From NCBI GenBank assembly GCA_019633425.1, contig WSUB01000015.1:1-64000 (forward strand): 64,000 bases of DNA, written 5' to 3'. Origin of the DNA: Tulasnella sp. 424 (lineage: Eukaryota > Basidiomycota > Agaricomycetes > Cantharellales > Tulasnellaceae). Shown piece by piece: positions 1 through 9,636 of this stretch. The notes below the pieces were generated by a model. It did not search any database. It had not been told where the DNA came from and worked only from the letters and a program-made list of their open reading frames with translations. The position numbers were made by a program, and so were the translations under genes. Numbering within the stretch: position 1 is the first letter of the stretch; each line of letters starts with the position of its first letter.

Positions 1-625
1 TCCCTCCCCATATGGCATCGGCGCTTCCCCCCAGATACCTTTTGTTCACCGATTACTTCATTTACTGGATCCACCGATTGCTGCACCACCCTCTCATCTA
101 CAAGTATGTTCACAAGCCTCATCACAAATGGTTGAGTGAGTATTTCGCTTGAAGCTGCCGTTTCGCCCTTGCAACCGGTGAAAGCTAACGACATTCTCAA
201 ACAGTCCCCACGCCATTCGCCTCCCATGCATTCCACTACCTCGATGGTTATCTCCAATCGGTGCCTTACCACGCTTTTATCTTTATCTTCCCCTTGCAAC
301 GAGTGTTGTACCTGGTCCTTTTCGTCGCTGTGAACTTCTGGAGTATCTTCGTGAGTCTCGGTCGCTTTTTCGCCTCGCACGTCGATTCTTACCCTTTGCG
401 CCTCTCTCGTAGATCCATGACTCTGAGATGATCACTGGCGGCTTTTGGGAAAACATCATCAACGGTCCCAGCCATCACACTTTGCATCACCTCTTCTTCA
501 CTTGCAACTACGGCCAATACTTCACCTGGGCAGACCGCGTTGGTGGATCGTACAAGCACCCCATGCCTGAGCTTGATCCCTTCCTCGAAGTACAGGCTGC
601 CAAAAAGGCCGGAAAGATCGAGTAA
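1..625 (+). CDS. ERG3: C-5 sterol desaturase, duplicate copy (cut by left edge)
   Basis: Integral ER membrane di-iron enzyme of the ERG3 family, which makes the C5=C6 double bond of ergosterol precursors. Visible exons are 35-135, 205-350 and 413-625; the 5' part lies outside the window. The histidine clusters are present: HRLLHH and HKPHHKW in the first visible exon and HHTLHH in the last. The frame is open to the stop at 623-625 and the splice sites match those of the complete copy at 1639-2858. The only coding length change is loss of one leucine codon near the C-terminus (EVQAA against EVLQAA). It looks functional as far as seen, but whether its 5' part is intact cannot be judged. Confidence 0.85.
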
Positions 626-1020
626 GCGCGCTGTTTCAGCAAGGTTTCGTCGATTTGGATTCCATCGCCGCCGTCACTACCCGTCCCGTCAGTCCCCCCA
701 TTCCCCCAACACATAGATCGTTGTATTTTATTACCCTTCGCTGTTTCTGTTCTTCGCTACTCCAGTTTTTTCTTTACCCCTACTCACCCTTAACATTACG
801 CTATAAATGTATTTATTGGTTAATGGTGGAAACAACTAGATGATGATTTTTTGGCGTTCTTGTTTGTCCATTTCCCCAAATTCGGCATGACGGACGGAGT
901 TTAGCCTAAACCTCTGGACCGCCCTCACACTATTCTCACCACTTTAAAGTCACGCTACGAAGTTCAGAGGCGTAGTTCATTTTACAAATTATCTTCAAAC
1001 TAACTACCTAACCGACCAGA
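626..1020. other. Gap: ERG3 copy 3' UTR and former eIF1A promoter
   Basis: No gene seen. This stretch aligns with 2859-3285, the sequence between the complete ERG3 and the intact eIF1A, with several small indels. It therefore holds the duplicated ERG3 3' UTR and the duplicated eIF1A promoter and leader. Confidence 0.7.
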
Positions 1021-1488
1021 ATGCCCAAGGTTCGCCCGAGCGCTCTGACCAGGCGCGGTCCTAACTCTTGAGCCCGATCCTAACCATTTCGCTTTCTCCG
1101 TGCCTTCTCTTGGGCTCATTAGAATAAAGGATAGGTCGGTAACGCTCAACCCCACTCTTGGTGATCGGCGATGTAGATATTCTGACTCCCTCGTGGCTTC
1201 CCTGCCTCCGAATAGGGTGGCAAGAATCGCAGATGAGGGAAGAACGAGAACGAGGATGACAAGCGAGAGTTGGTTTTCAAAGAAGATGATTATTTGGAAC
1301 CTATTTAGTCGACTTTGGCGACTGGGGTGCTGTGCGACGGGAGCGGGAGCGGGAGCGGTTCCTGACTTCGACGACGCTCTAATTCACAGAATACGCCCAG
1401 GTAACTAAGATGTTGGGTAACGGCCGTGCCGATACGCAAGGTTTCGATGGTGAGAAGAGGATAGCTGAGATACGAGGAAGGATGCGGC
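1021..1488 (+). pseudogene. Truncated, broken copy of eIF1A
   Basis: This stretch aligns with the first four coding exons of the intact eIF1A gene at 3286-4076. It starts with the same ATG CCC AAG mini-exon at 1021-1029. Lesions seen: a TAG at 1132-1134 in the 12-nt second exon, a TGA at 1234-1236 in the third exon where the intact gene has CGA, and loss of about nine bases that removes the third exon's splice donor. Homology ends near 1488 inside exon 4, where the promoter of the complete ERG3 copy begins. The last exon is absent, so no eIF1A can be made from it. It is the by-product of the ERG3 tandem duplication. Confidence 0.9.
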
Positions 1489-1638
1489 GATGTGGCACCA
1501 TTTTATTCCAGACGCAAAGAATCGGTCCACTCTCATTTCAGGTCCACGGCTTCCACGAGCTGCGCAACACTCCCTACAAATACCTCGGGTCCCTCCTTCA
1601 TTTATAACAGTCTTTATCACTTTCCTCACTCTCTCCAA

Positions 1639-2858
1639 ATGGATCTCATTCTCAGCGTCGCCGATAGCCTTGTCTTCGACACCGTCTGGGCGAAACTCGT
1701 CCCTCTGACCGCTTTCGTCGATGCACCTTCAATACCCACGAGCTCGCCCCAAGCCGTCCTCTCAACAGCTCCATCAGCATGGACGGACCTGCTTCGGTCG
1801 CTGCCGCACCCGCCAATACCGGCTGAAATAGCGTCGGGCGCGTTGAACTCGACGGTGTCGTCCCTTTCGGCATGGCCCAGAGACTACGTCCCTCGCCAAC
1901 TGATTTCGGTCACCATCCTCACCATTATCGGCATCCACGTGTTGTACTTCCTCTTCGCTGGTCTGTCGTACTACTTCATCTTCAACCACGAGATGATGAA
2001 GCATCCAAAATTCCTCAAAAATCAAGTCCGACAGGAAATTCAATCGAGCTTGCGTGCATTCCCAGGCATGATCGCTTTAACGCTGCCGTGCTTCATGGCC
2101 GAAGTTCGCGGGTACTCCCAGCTTTATGATGACGTTGGCAAGTACGGCTGGACTTACCTCGTACTCTCTGTGCCGCTGTGAGTTTTTTTCCCCTCCGCCG
2201 GCAATGGTGCGACCAGACTGAACCCTGACCTTCCCTCCCCATATGGCATCGGCGCTTCCCCCCAGATACCTTTTGTTCACCGATTACTTCATTTACTGGA
2301 TCCACCGACTGCTGCACCACCCTCTCATCTACAAGCACGTTCACAAGCCTCATCACAAATGGTTGAGTGAGTATTTCGCTTGAAGCTGCCGTTTCGCCCT
2401 TGGAACTGGCGAAGCTAACGACATTCCCAAACAGTCCCCACACCATTCGCCTCCCATGCATTCCACTACCTCGATGGCTATCTCCAGTCGGTACCTTACC
2501 ACGTCTTTATCTTTATCTTCCCCTTGCAACGAGCGTTGCACCTGGTCCTTTTCGTCGCAGTGAACTTCTGGGCCATCTTTGTGAGTCTCGGTCCCTTTCG
2601 CCTCCCACCACGTCGATTCTTACTTTTGCGCCTCTCTCATAGATCCACGACTCTGAGATGATCACTGGCGGTTTTTGGGAAAACATCATCAACGGTCCCA
2701 GTCATCACACCTTGCACCACCTCTTCTTCACTTGCAACTACGGTCAATATTTCACCTGGGCAGACCGCGTTGGTGGATCGTACAAGCACCCCATGCCTGA
2801 GCTTGATCCATTCTTGGAAGTACTACAGGCTGCCAAAAAGGCCGGAAAGATTGAGTAA
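1639..2858 (+). CDS. ERG3: C-5 sterol desaturase (complete copy)
   Basis: Sterol C5-desaturase, a late step of ergosterol synthesis in the ER membrane. Exons 1639-2177, 2266-2366, 2435-2580 and 2643-2858 give 333 residues, normal for the family. The ATG at 1639 is the first one after an open upstream stretch and gives the expected length. An N-terminal hydrophobic segment ([20 protein letters not shown]) is followed by the three histidine clusters that bind the di-iron centre (HRLLHH, HKPHHKW, HHTLHH) and the conserved IHDSEM block. It is the downstream member of a tandem pair with the copy at 1-625. Azole and polyene responses depend on this enzyme in other fungi, so copy number could matter; that is inference. 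Confidence 0.93.
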
Positions 2859-3285
2859 GCGCATTTTGTCAGCAAGGTTTCGTCGATTTGGGTTCCATGG
2901 CCGCCGTCACCACCTGTCCCTCTATAGATCGTTGTATTTTATTACCCTTCGCTGTTTCTGTTCTTCGCTACTGCAAAATTGTTTTAACCCTACTCACCCA
3001 TAACATTACGCTATAAATGTATTTATTGGCTAGTGGTGGAAACAAGACGATGACTTTTGGCGTTCTGCATGTTTGTCCATTTTCCCAATTTCGGCATGAC
3101 GGACGGAGTTTAGCCGAAACCCCTGCCACCCCTGAAAAGGCAGTTTAGAACAGGACCGCTCTCATACTATTCTCCCTCCACCCACAACCACACGCCACTC
3201 GCCCTTTGGCACCACCTAAACTCACGCTACGAACTTCAGAGGTGTAGCTCATTTTACAAGTAATCTAACTACCTAACCAACCAGA
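2859..3285. other. Gap: ERG3 3' UTR and eIF1A promoter
   Basis: No gene seen. It is the duplicate partner of 626-1020, and carries an extra block (about 3124-3220) that the left copy lacks. The eIF1A promoter must lie here because the start codon is at 3286. Confidence 0.6.
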
Positions 3286-4076
3286 ATGCCCAAGGTTCGC
3301 CCGAGCGCTCTGACCAGGCACGGTCCTAACTCTTGAGCCCGATCCTAACCATTTCGCTTTCCCCTTGTATTCGCTTGGGCTCTTTAGAATAAGGGGAAGG
3401 TCGGTAACGCTACAACCACTCCTCGCGACTGGCGATGAAGATATTCTGACTGCCTCATGGCTTCCTGCCTCCGAATAGGGTGGCAAGAATCGCAGACGAG
3501 GGAAGAACGAGAACGAGGATGACAAGCGAGAGTTGGTTTTCAAAGAAGACGGACAAGGTGATTATTTTGAACCTATTCTGTTGGACTTTGGCCACCGGAG
3601 TGCCGTGCGATGGGAGCGGGAGCGGTTTCTGACTTCGGGGACACCCTAATTACAGAATACGCCCAAGTAACTAAGATGTTGGGTAACGGCCGTGTCGAGA
3701 CGCAAGGTTTCGATGGCGAGAAGAGGATAGCTCAGATCCGAGGAAAAATGCGGAAGAAGGTTAGTTTTTTCTCTGGGTGGAGGTGATTTTTAGGTGGTTT
3801 TACGATGTGACTCACGCATCGGTGCCGGGTTTCTTCGCGCGTTTTTAGGTTTGGATCAACCAGGGCGACATCGTCTTACTGTCGCTACGTGACTTCCAAG
3901 ATGACAAGGCGGACGTGATCGTCAAGTATACGTCAGATGAGGCAAGAAACTTGAAGGCGTACGGCGAATTGCCCGAAACCGCTAAAATCAACGAGACGGA
4001 CAACTTTGGCCCAGAAGGCGAGGATGGGGAGATCGAGTTCGGCGACGATGGAGAGATCGATGTCGATGATATCTAA
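3286..4076 (+). CDS. TIF11: Translation initiation factor eIF1A
   Basis: Cytoplasmic OB-fold factor that binds the 40S A site and helps scanning and start-codon selection. Exons 3286-3294, 3388-3399, 3479-3557, 3656-3759 and 3849-4076 give 143 residues, close to the usual 144-153. The start [20 protein letters not shown] is the canonical basic N-tail, followed by the OB-fold core with [22 protein letters not shown] and [12 protein letters not shown], then an acidic tail ending in DVDDI. The first two coding exons are only 9 and 12 nt long. The intron positions are supported independently by the broken duplicate at 1021-1488, which keeps the same exon and intron blocks. Confidence 0.95.
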
Positions 4077-4288
4077 ACAAGGGATGCATCTGGCATTCGA
4101 CGTGTGTTTTCGCCTCGATTCTTGCTTTGCTGCTGTTCGGACTGTTTTCTTGCCCCCCTCCCCTTACATTTGGCATTTCGCACTGTTTGTCTCACACCTG
4201 TCTTTGATATCTCTGCACCGAGGTCACGCAATGTCAAATATCATTCATTGTATGCTATAATCAGCACTGCCCAATAACGGATTGGATA

Positions 4289-5365
4289 TTACATCTGGTA
4301 ATCGACCCATCCGTTGAGGAGTTCGAGCGTGTTGGCGTCAGGTTGGATTTGTTGTTTCTTAAGGAGGATGTCGACCATGGCTCTAGCATTCTTCTGGACA
4401 GCGAATGCGAGGAGGGCTCGGCCAATGGACCCGTGAAGTATCTCGTTGTCGCACTTCGAGACCAGCTTTCGTACAAGCGACTCGTCTTTCTTTGCTGAAG
4501 AGGAGCGCCGGAGTGAGTGACTACAGCAAAGAAAGCAGAATATTGTACCCACTGATAGCTAGGCTGATGGCCATTCCAGCCTGCCGAAGTGGATCGGCGC
4601 CGTGTGCGAGCAGCAGGTCGACTAGGGGCTCAGCGCCGAGCCTAACGGCCTCCGCGAGGAAGTACCCTCCATGAGAGTTCGCGTCTCCGAACATTGTAAG
4701 CCGGGTTTGGCTGTTTGGTTGTGAATCTTGCGCAAGGGCAGGAGCGGGAAGCTCGATCGGCCCAAGCAAGTAGCGAAGGAAGTCCATGGCAGAGGCCTCT
4801 CTTGCCAAGTAAGCGTCTCGGTTCTCCAGGCTGGTACGCACGAGGGAGCGGAGAATTCGAGCCGGAAGTTGAAACTCGTTATTGCATGGGACCACGCGAT
4901 GTACCGTCTCTGGGGGCTGCGTTTGGCTGATGAGGAGCTGGAACACCTCGCGGTCACAGACGCCATAGCAGAGCCAAGCCTAAAGCCTCTGTCCCCACCA
5001 TAGCGCATCAAAGCGTTGCTCGGGAAGATTGTGCGACTCCGTTGCCACAGTCACGTTGTTGGCACGAAACTGAAGGCTGGTCGATCTGAATACCGAGCGT
5101 ATGTGTAGGGATAGGACGGTGAAGGAGGGGTTGAGAGAAACGAGGAGCATTTCGTAGAGAAGCTGAAACAAACATTGTTCAGATACATATTCTCTATCTT
5201 TTGGCTGAGCTCTACAGGGAGATCATGTAAACTAGCGAGCCTTTTCTCGAGATAGTGACCAGCGGGTTCAATTAACAGAGGTTGGCGGTTCCTTTGGGGT
5301 GATTCAGATCGTTTCATTGAAGCCTGAAGATTCTTGAACTGCTCATATCCAAGTCTGCGATTCAT
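4289..5365 (-). CDS. Ankyrin-repeat protein with F-box-like N-terminus
   Basis: Modelled with exons 5365-5216, 5162-5055, 4979-4553 and 4494-4289, about 296 residues. Near residue 45 it carries an F-box-like stretch (LASLHDLP followed by a LLYEMLLVSLNPSF-like segment). The C-terminal half has ankyrin-like helices, for example LAEAVRLGAEPLVDLLLAHGADPLRQAGM and ALLAFAVQKNARAMVDILLKK. The 75-nt second intron removes an in-frame TAG at 4980-4982. The first intron is uncertain: an unspliced reading continues the F-box motif as LPVELSQKI but then leaves frame. Such proteins are common and lineage-expanded in basidiomycetes; a role as an SCF substrate adaptor is inference. Confidence 0.7.
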
Positions 5366-5715
5366 CGTAATCTTTGAATGTGCGGTGGGGGGATTTGCTG
5401 AAGGCTTGAAAAAAGGGCGATTGGTGATTTATAGTCGCCGCTCTGCTTCTCACACTCAGCTTTGTCAGCAGCGCGGGGACCTGGGACTAACGAGGTTCAA
5501 GCCTGTTAGCGATGCGAAGTTGGCCCCAATTATGACGTGCTGCATATAGCTTCTACGCCTTTGTTCTAACCGAAAGGACTTAGCGTTTACCTTCAAGGAG
5601 CTTGCTAAAGCACCGCGCGGATCAAGTACTGGGCCCGGTTAGCCGCGTCAGGGACTCTCGTATTCCCTTGTTTGCAAATATCACCACCACCACCACCACC
5701 ATCTCACTGACTATC
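5366..5715. other. Gap between divergent genes
   Basis: No gene seen. The stretch separates the divergent ankyrin and kinase genes and should hold both promoters. A short (CCA)n-type run at about 5680-5702 lies just ahead of the kinase start codon. Confidence 0.5.
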
Positions 5716-7664
5716 ATGTCTATGGAATTCAGCCCCGCCACCAACCCAAAGCGTAAGATGGAAGCTCAAGACGACTCCACGAACCAACGAAAGAGAGCTC
5801 GCACGCAGCAAGAGGAGTTGGTCGAAGCAGCAAAAAACTTCAAGGACTCCTTACAACCATTACAAGGAGACCCCCAGTTTCCCTATTTTACTATCCCTGT
5901 TGATGAAGTTCTCGGCGGACAGCCTTATTCAGGGGGGATGCTGAAGGTGCTGGATTTACCTATCCCACAGCCAACCGGATCATCAAACCAGGCGATAGGT
6001 GACGTACCCGTGCAGCCTTTGTCATATTCTAGCCATACTGAAGGTGGAACGCTTCTACCGCGAATACATGATCTTTTTGCAGATGTCGCTAACGAGCGTC
6101 GCGTGAAGCTTGCCGGGCTCTATCACTCCGCCCTCGATGTCTCCATCCGTCAAAGGAGCCGCGAAGAGATGGACCGCGTGTTTTACGGTACGACATCTAG
6201 CAGCTAGGAGCAACAGTTTGACTCATTACCCATATCGGGCCAGCTCGCCGGAAAGCCATTCAGCATGGCATCGACGCCCTCTCGCCGTCTGATGCCGTCA
6301 AGAGCCCTTTGAATCTCAAGGCCGAGCAAGACAGACATCCGATGAAAATTGGTCGCCCATATGAAGAAACAGGGCCCCCCATCTTCCTCTATCATCCTAT
6401 CTTCTCAAGATTCAAAACCCTTGTCGAAGATCCAAGCACTACTCCTTTGCCCGAGGATGCAGTCGCCGCCTTTGACTTAATTCAAGCTGCTGCTGACACC
6501 GCTAGCATGGAGCAAAAGAGACTCTGTCTCGAACGTCTCCTGGCCCGTAACCTGGTAGGAGCTCCTCCGAAATACAAGTGCAGACCCAGCGGTGTCCTCT
6601 TTCATGAGGTGGCTGCCGGGACGGTGCCGCTTCTAGTGTTGGAAGCAAATAAAGCAATTGACGCTGATCAAGGGGATCCCAATGTTCGAGGCGCGTTCTC
6701 ATATCGGAAGCTGTGGGTTTCATCGGTGAGTTGTTCTTCCCTTTTCTCCGGACACCTTAAAACCTAATGTTGGACCGAACAGCCAGTCACGATCCGGAAC
6801 ACTTGTTGCTGCCCCTCTTTCATCCTCGCTATGACCGATTCCAAGATTGCGGTGCACGGTGGAGTTCTTGCAGATCACTTCATTGCCCAGCCTCTCACTG
6901 AGATGCTTGGACTGGCCAACTTTCCCGATTACGATGCGCGAGCCGAGTACATCGGAAAGGTCCTGTTTGTGTTGAGACGTTGCCTCGAAGAGCTGGAAGT
7001 TTTCTACAATGACCTCACGCCCGCGGACGAGCCGCAGGTGGCATGTCTCTCTCCGACCTTTCAGCACTATGGCAAGGACAAAGAAGTCACCCTTACGTAC
7101 ACCAGCGGTAACCTACTATCCAACCGTATTGGCCGGACTATGTTCAGCGCCGACGCAAGACTGCATGGCGATAAATGGGGTATCCCAGTGAAGGTTAAAT
7201 TCACGCTGCAGTACGGCCATGAAGCCCATGCCTTGTTGGCGAAGAAAGGCTTGGCTCCCCAGATCCGGCACTACGAGAAGCTGGAGAACGGTTGGATAGT
7301 CGTGGTCATGGATTCTGTTGCAGGGCCAGACATGGAATCCGGAGGGCGTGTCGATGCTGCACCACGGGCTATCAAGGACATCGAGGACGCAGTCCGTACC
7401 TTACACGAAGAGAACTGGGTTTTTGGAGACCTTCGGCGACCGAATATTATGCTGTGCGAGCGCGAAGCACCGGGCGGTAAAACGGAGCAAGGCGCGATGC
7501 TAGTCGACTTTGACTGGGTTGGGAAAGATGGAGTGCAACGGTATCCTTGGTCATTGAACCCGGATTTCAAGTGGGCCAAGGGCATGAAGGGAAGTGGAAT
7601 CATGAGGAAGGAACATGATCTTGGCATGTTTGAGTTGTTAAACCTCGGGGGATCATCACTCTGA
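5716..7664 (+). CDS. FunK1-like fungal protein kinase
   Basis: Exons 5716-6187, 6244-6725 and 6783-7664 give about 611 residues. The N-terminus is charged and NLS-like (NPKRKMEAQ, NQRKRARTQQ). The C-terminal third looks like a kinase lobe: a hinge-like segment (GWIVVVMDSVAGPD), then WVFGDLRRPNIML in place of the usual HRD catalytic loop, and LVDFDWVGKDGVQRYP in place of DFG. These are hallmarks of the FunK1 and related Agaricomycete kinase families, whose substrates are mostly unknown. A longer reading from 5602 exists, but the ATG at 5716 follows a CA-rich leader and is preferred. FunK1 proteins are expanded in multicellular mushroom-forming fungi; function here is not known. Confidence 0.8.
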
Positions 7665-8260
7665 GCAATTCTCCCTCCGACGAGTCATTGGGTCGTTGGA
7701 CGCGTCGGCATCCTTTCTGATGAATTCATCATCGCATGTAAATATACTGTGCTTATTGATAATTTTCTTGCTCTAAGTTGTGCAACGGGTGTTCTCTGCT
7801 GTCGAGACTGTATCTTCCGGTCCTGAAGACACCCTTGTTTGCACGACCCCTCGAATCCACCGAGGTATCGTTTGGTGTCCTATGACCGGGAGTGGATTGT
7901 CTGTTGATAGTTTGGCACGTCCGCATTTTGTTGTCGCAGCTAGCAGCCAAATTGTAGACATCACTCGTATTAGGATCGATTCGATATAGTTCGAGCAAAG
8001 ATCATTATCTGCTTCCTTCAATTGCGCTCGGTAGGACTCGGAGTTGGAGAGACTGAATTGCGCAGATTCAACATGGCCCCGTTTGAAATGTAGTTCCTCC
8101 GGATCCTTCCTTTATATCCAAAGCTAACCCTATATAAGAGCGTCTCCTCGTTCGAACTCTCCATCCTCACCTTTCTTTGTACATCTCAGACCTGAGACGA
8201 CCGATATCCCGCTGTAAGCAAATGGCTCGCTTTTAGGACAACGAATCAACCGTTCCCACC
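7665..8260. other. Gap upstream of the 8261 ORF
   Basis: No gene seen in about 600 bases apart from the TATA box listed separately. Confidence 0.5.
8131..8138 (+). promoter_or_regulatory. TATA box
   Basis: TATATAAG lies 130 nt ahead of the ATG at 8261 and is followed by a CT-rich leader, the usual layout of a strong fungal promoter. Confidence 0.5.
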
Positions 8261-9085
8261 ATGGTAAGCCAAAACGCCCCTCTGTCGTTGACCAAGGAGC
8301 GGTCCCTGACGGTTATCACGCCTGATTCTTCCTCTTACAGGGAACCACCTACTCCTCCATCCCCTGCCAGATCTGGCAACTGGACCTCGCGAGGTTCAAC
8401 TCCGACGCGAACTCCGTCCTCCTCCTCACCCTCGCAGCATCAAACCATTCGATCCCAGCCACATGCACACCCAACACTCCTACCACCTTATCGAGCTTCT
8501 CCCATCCCTCCCATACGGTTCCGTTCAACCACAGCCTGCGGCCTCTTCGCGGACCCGGAGGAGATGCCCTGCGGAGGGGTCCCCGTCTGGCCTTCCAGTC
8601 TCGAGTACAACGACGCGAGGACGACGACGACGGACATCGTAGTAGTTACGGCAGCCCGATCGAGGGCTGGATCGGGCTCTTATAACGGGCAAGCGGTGGA
8701 GATCCATCATGGTGCTGCGAGGGTTAAGGCATGGGTGAAGAAAACGTTTACCAAGATCATTCCAAAGAGGACGAAGCGACCGGGAGAAGAGGAGAGCTCC
8801 AAAGAGCGGATGATCTTGTTGATTTCGAATTTCGTTTTATGTGCTCCGTTTGGCATTCCTGTTTCCCTCACCTTGTTCGCTCCTACATATATCGGACCTT
8901 TCCTCGTTCCCCCGCGTATTTATTCGTTCGCCCTTATCGTCCCGTTTCTTGTACTAAAGAAGCTTCTATCTCTCTATCATTTGCTCGGGCTTCCTTTTCG
9001 AATGTTTCCATCACCTAGTGTGCTTCGAGTGTTTCGGAAGGCGCGGCGTGGATTATGGACCATTCCAATCGCGCGCCCTCGCTGA
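8261..9085 (+). CDS. Unassigned protein with C-terminal hydrophobic segment
   Basis: I do not recognise this protein. The unspliced ORF of 274 residues has a Ser/Pro/Thr-rich first half, a basic stretch (KKTFTKIIPKRTKRPGEEE) and two hydrophobic segments near residues 185-235 that could span a membrane. Competing model: a consensus intron (GTAAGC at 8264, TTACAG ending at 8340, 77 nt) directly after the ATG would shift the frame and give a different protein of about 110 residues ending near 8690. Both frames are open and sequence alone does not decide. The promoter TATA box supports transcription in this direction. Confidence 0.4.
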   Translation: MVSQNAPLSLTKERSLTVITPDSSSYREPPTPPSPARSGNWTSRGSTPTRTPSSSSPSQHQTIRSQPHAHPTLLPPYRASPIPPIRFRSTTACGLFADPEEMPCGGVPVWPSSLEYNDARTTTTDIVVVTAARSRAGSGSYNGQAVEIHHGAARVKAWVKKTFTKIIPKRTKRPGEEESSKERMILLISNFVLCAPFGIPVSLTLFAPTYIGPFLVPPRIYSFALIVPFLVLKKLLSLYHLLGLPFRMFPSPSVLRVFRKARRGLWTIPIARPR

Positions 9086-9636
9086 CTTGTTCGGTGAGGA
9101 AGACGACATGAAGGCAGTACTCCTTTACCCTATCTTATGTAGCCTCGCGGATATGCCGTCGTGTATCTTGTCTTGGCATTTGGGATCTTGGCGTTTTGGG
9201 GTCGAGTTCCCTTGGCAGTCTGCGCTTATCTGGTCGGTCCCCTAAACAAGGGGTGCGGCGATCATCATGTTGTCAGGTCGCAATTGCGTTGCATTCCGCT
9301 CATGGAAGTTGCAACCACAGCACGCTATTCTCCGACACTTGGTGGACTAAAGACTAGACGGGCAAGAAGCTATAAACTTGTCTCGGCTATATATATATCC
9401 AAACCGAGCTTGTCCTCACGTTGAGAAGTCGCCATCCATGGGAGGTTAACGTTGTTGAGTGGGGACTCAAAGCTAACAGACGTGAATGAGGTTTGCGAGC
9501 AGCTCAATGTGACAGGAAACTTGAATCCACGAGTGAAAGAAGAGAGCACGCTATATGACCAGTAATGGTATGTATTCGCGATGAAGGGCGAGGTACAAAC
9601 GACGTGCTAAAAATTGACACGGTTTTCCGCACTTGG
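9086..9636. other. Gap between convergent genes
   Basis: No gene seen. It contains an AT alternation (TATATATAT near 9391-9399) and the 3' flanks of the convergent 8261 ORF and AA9 gene. Confidence 0.5.
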
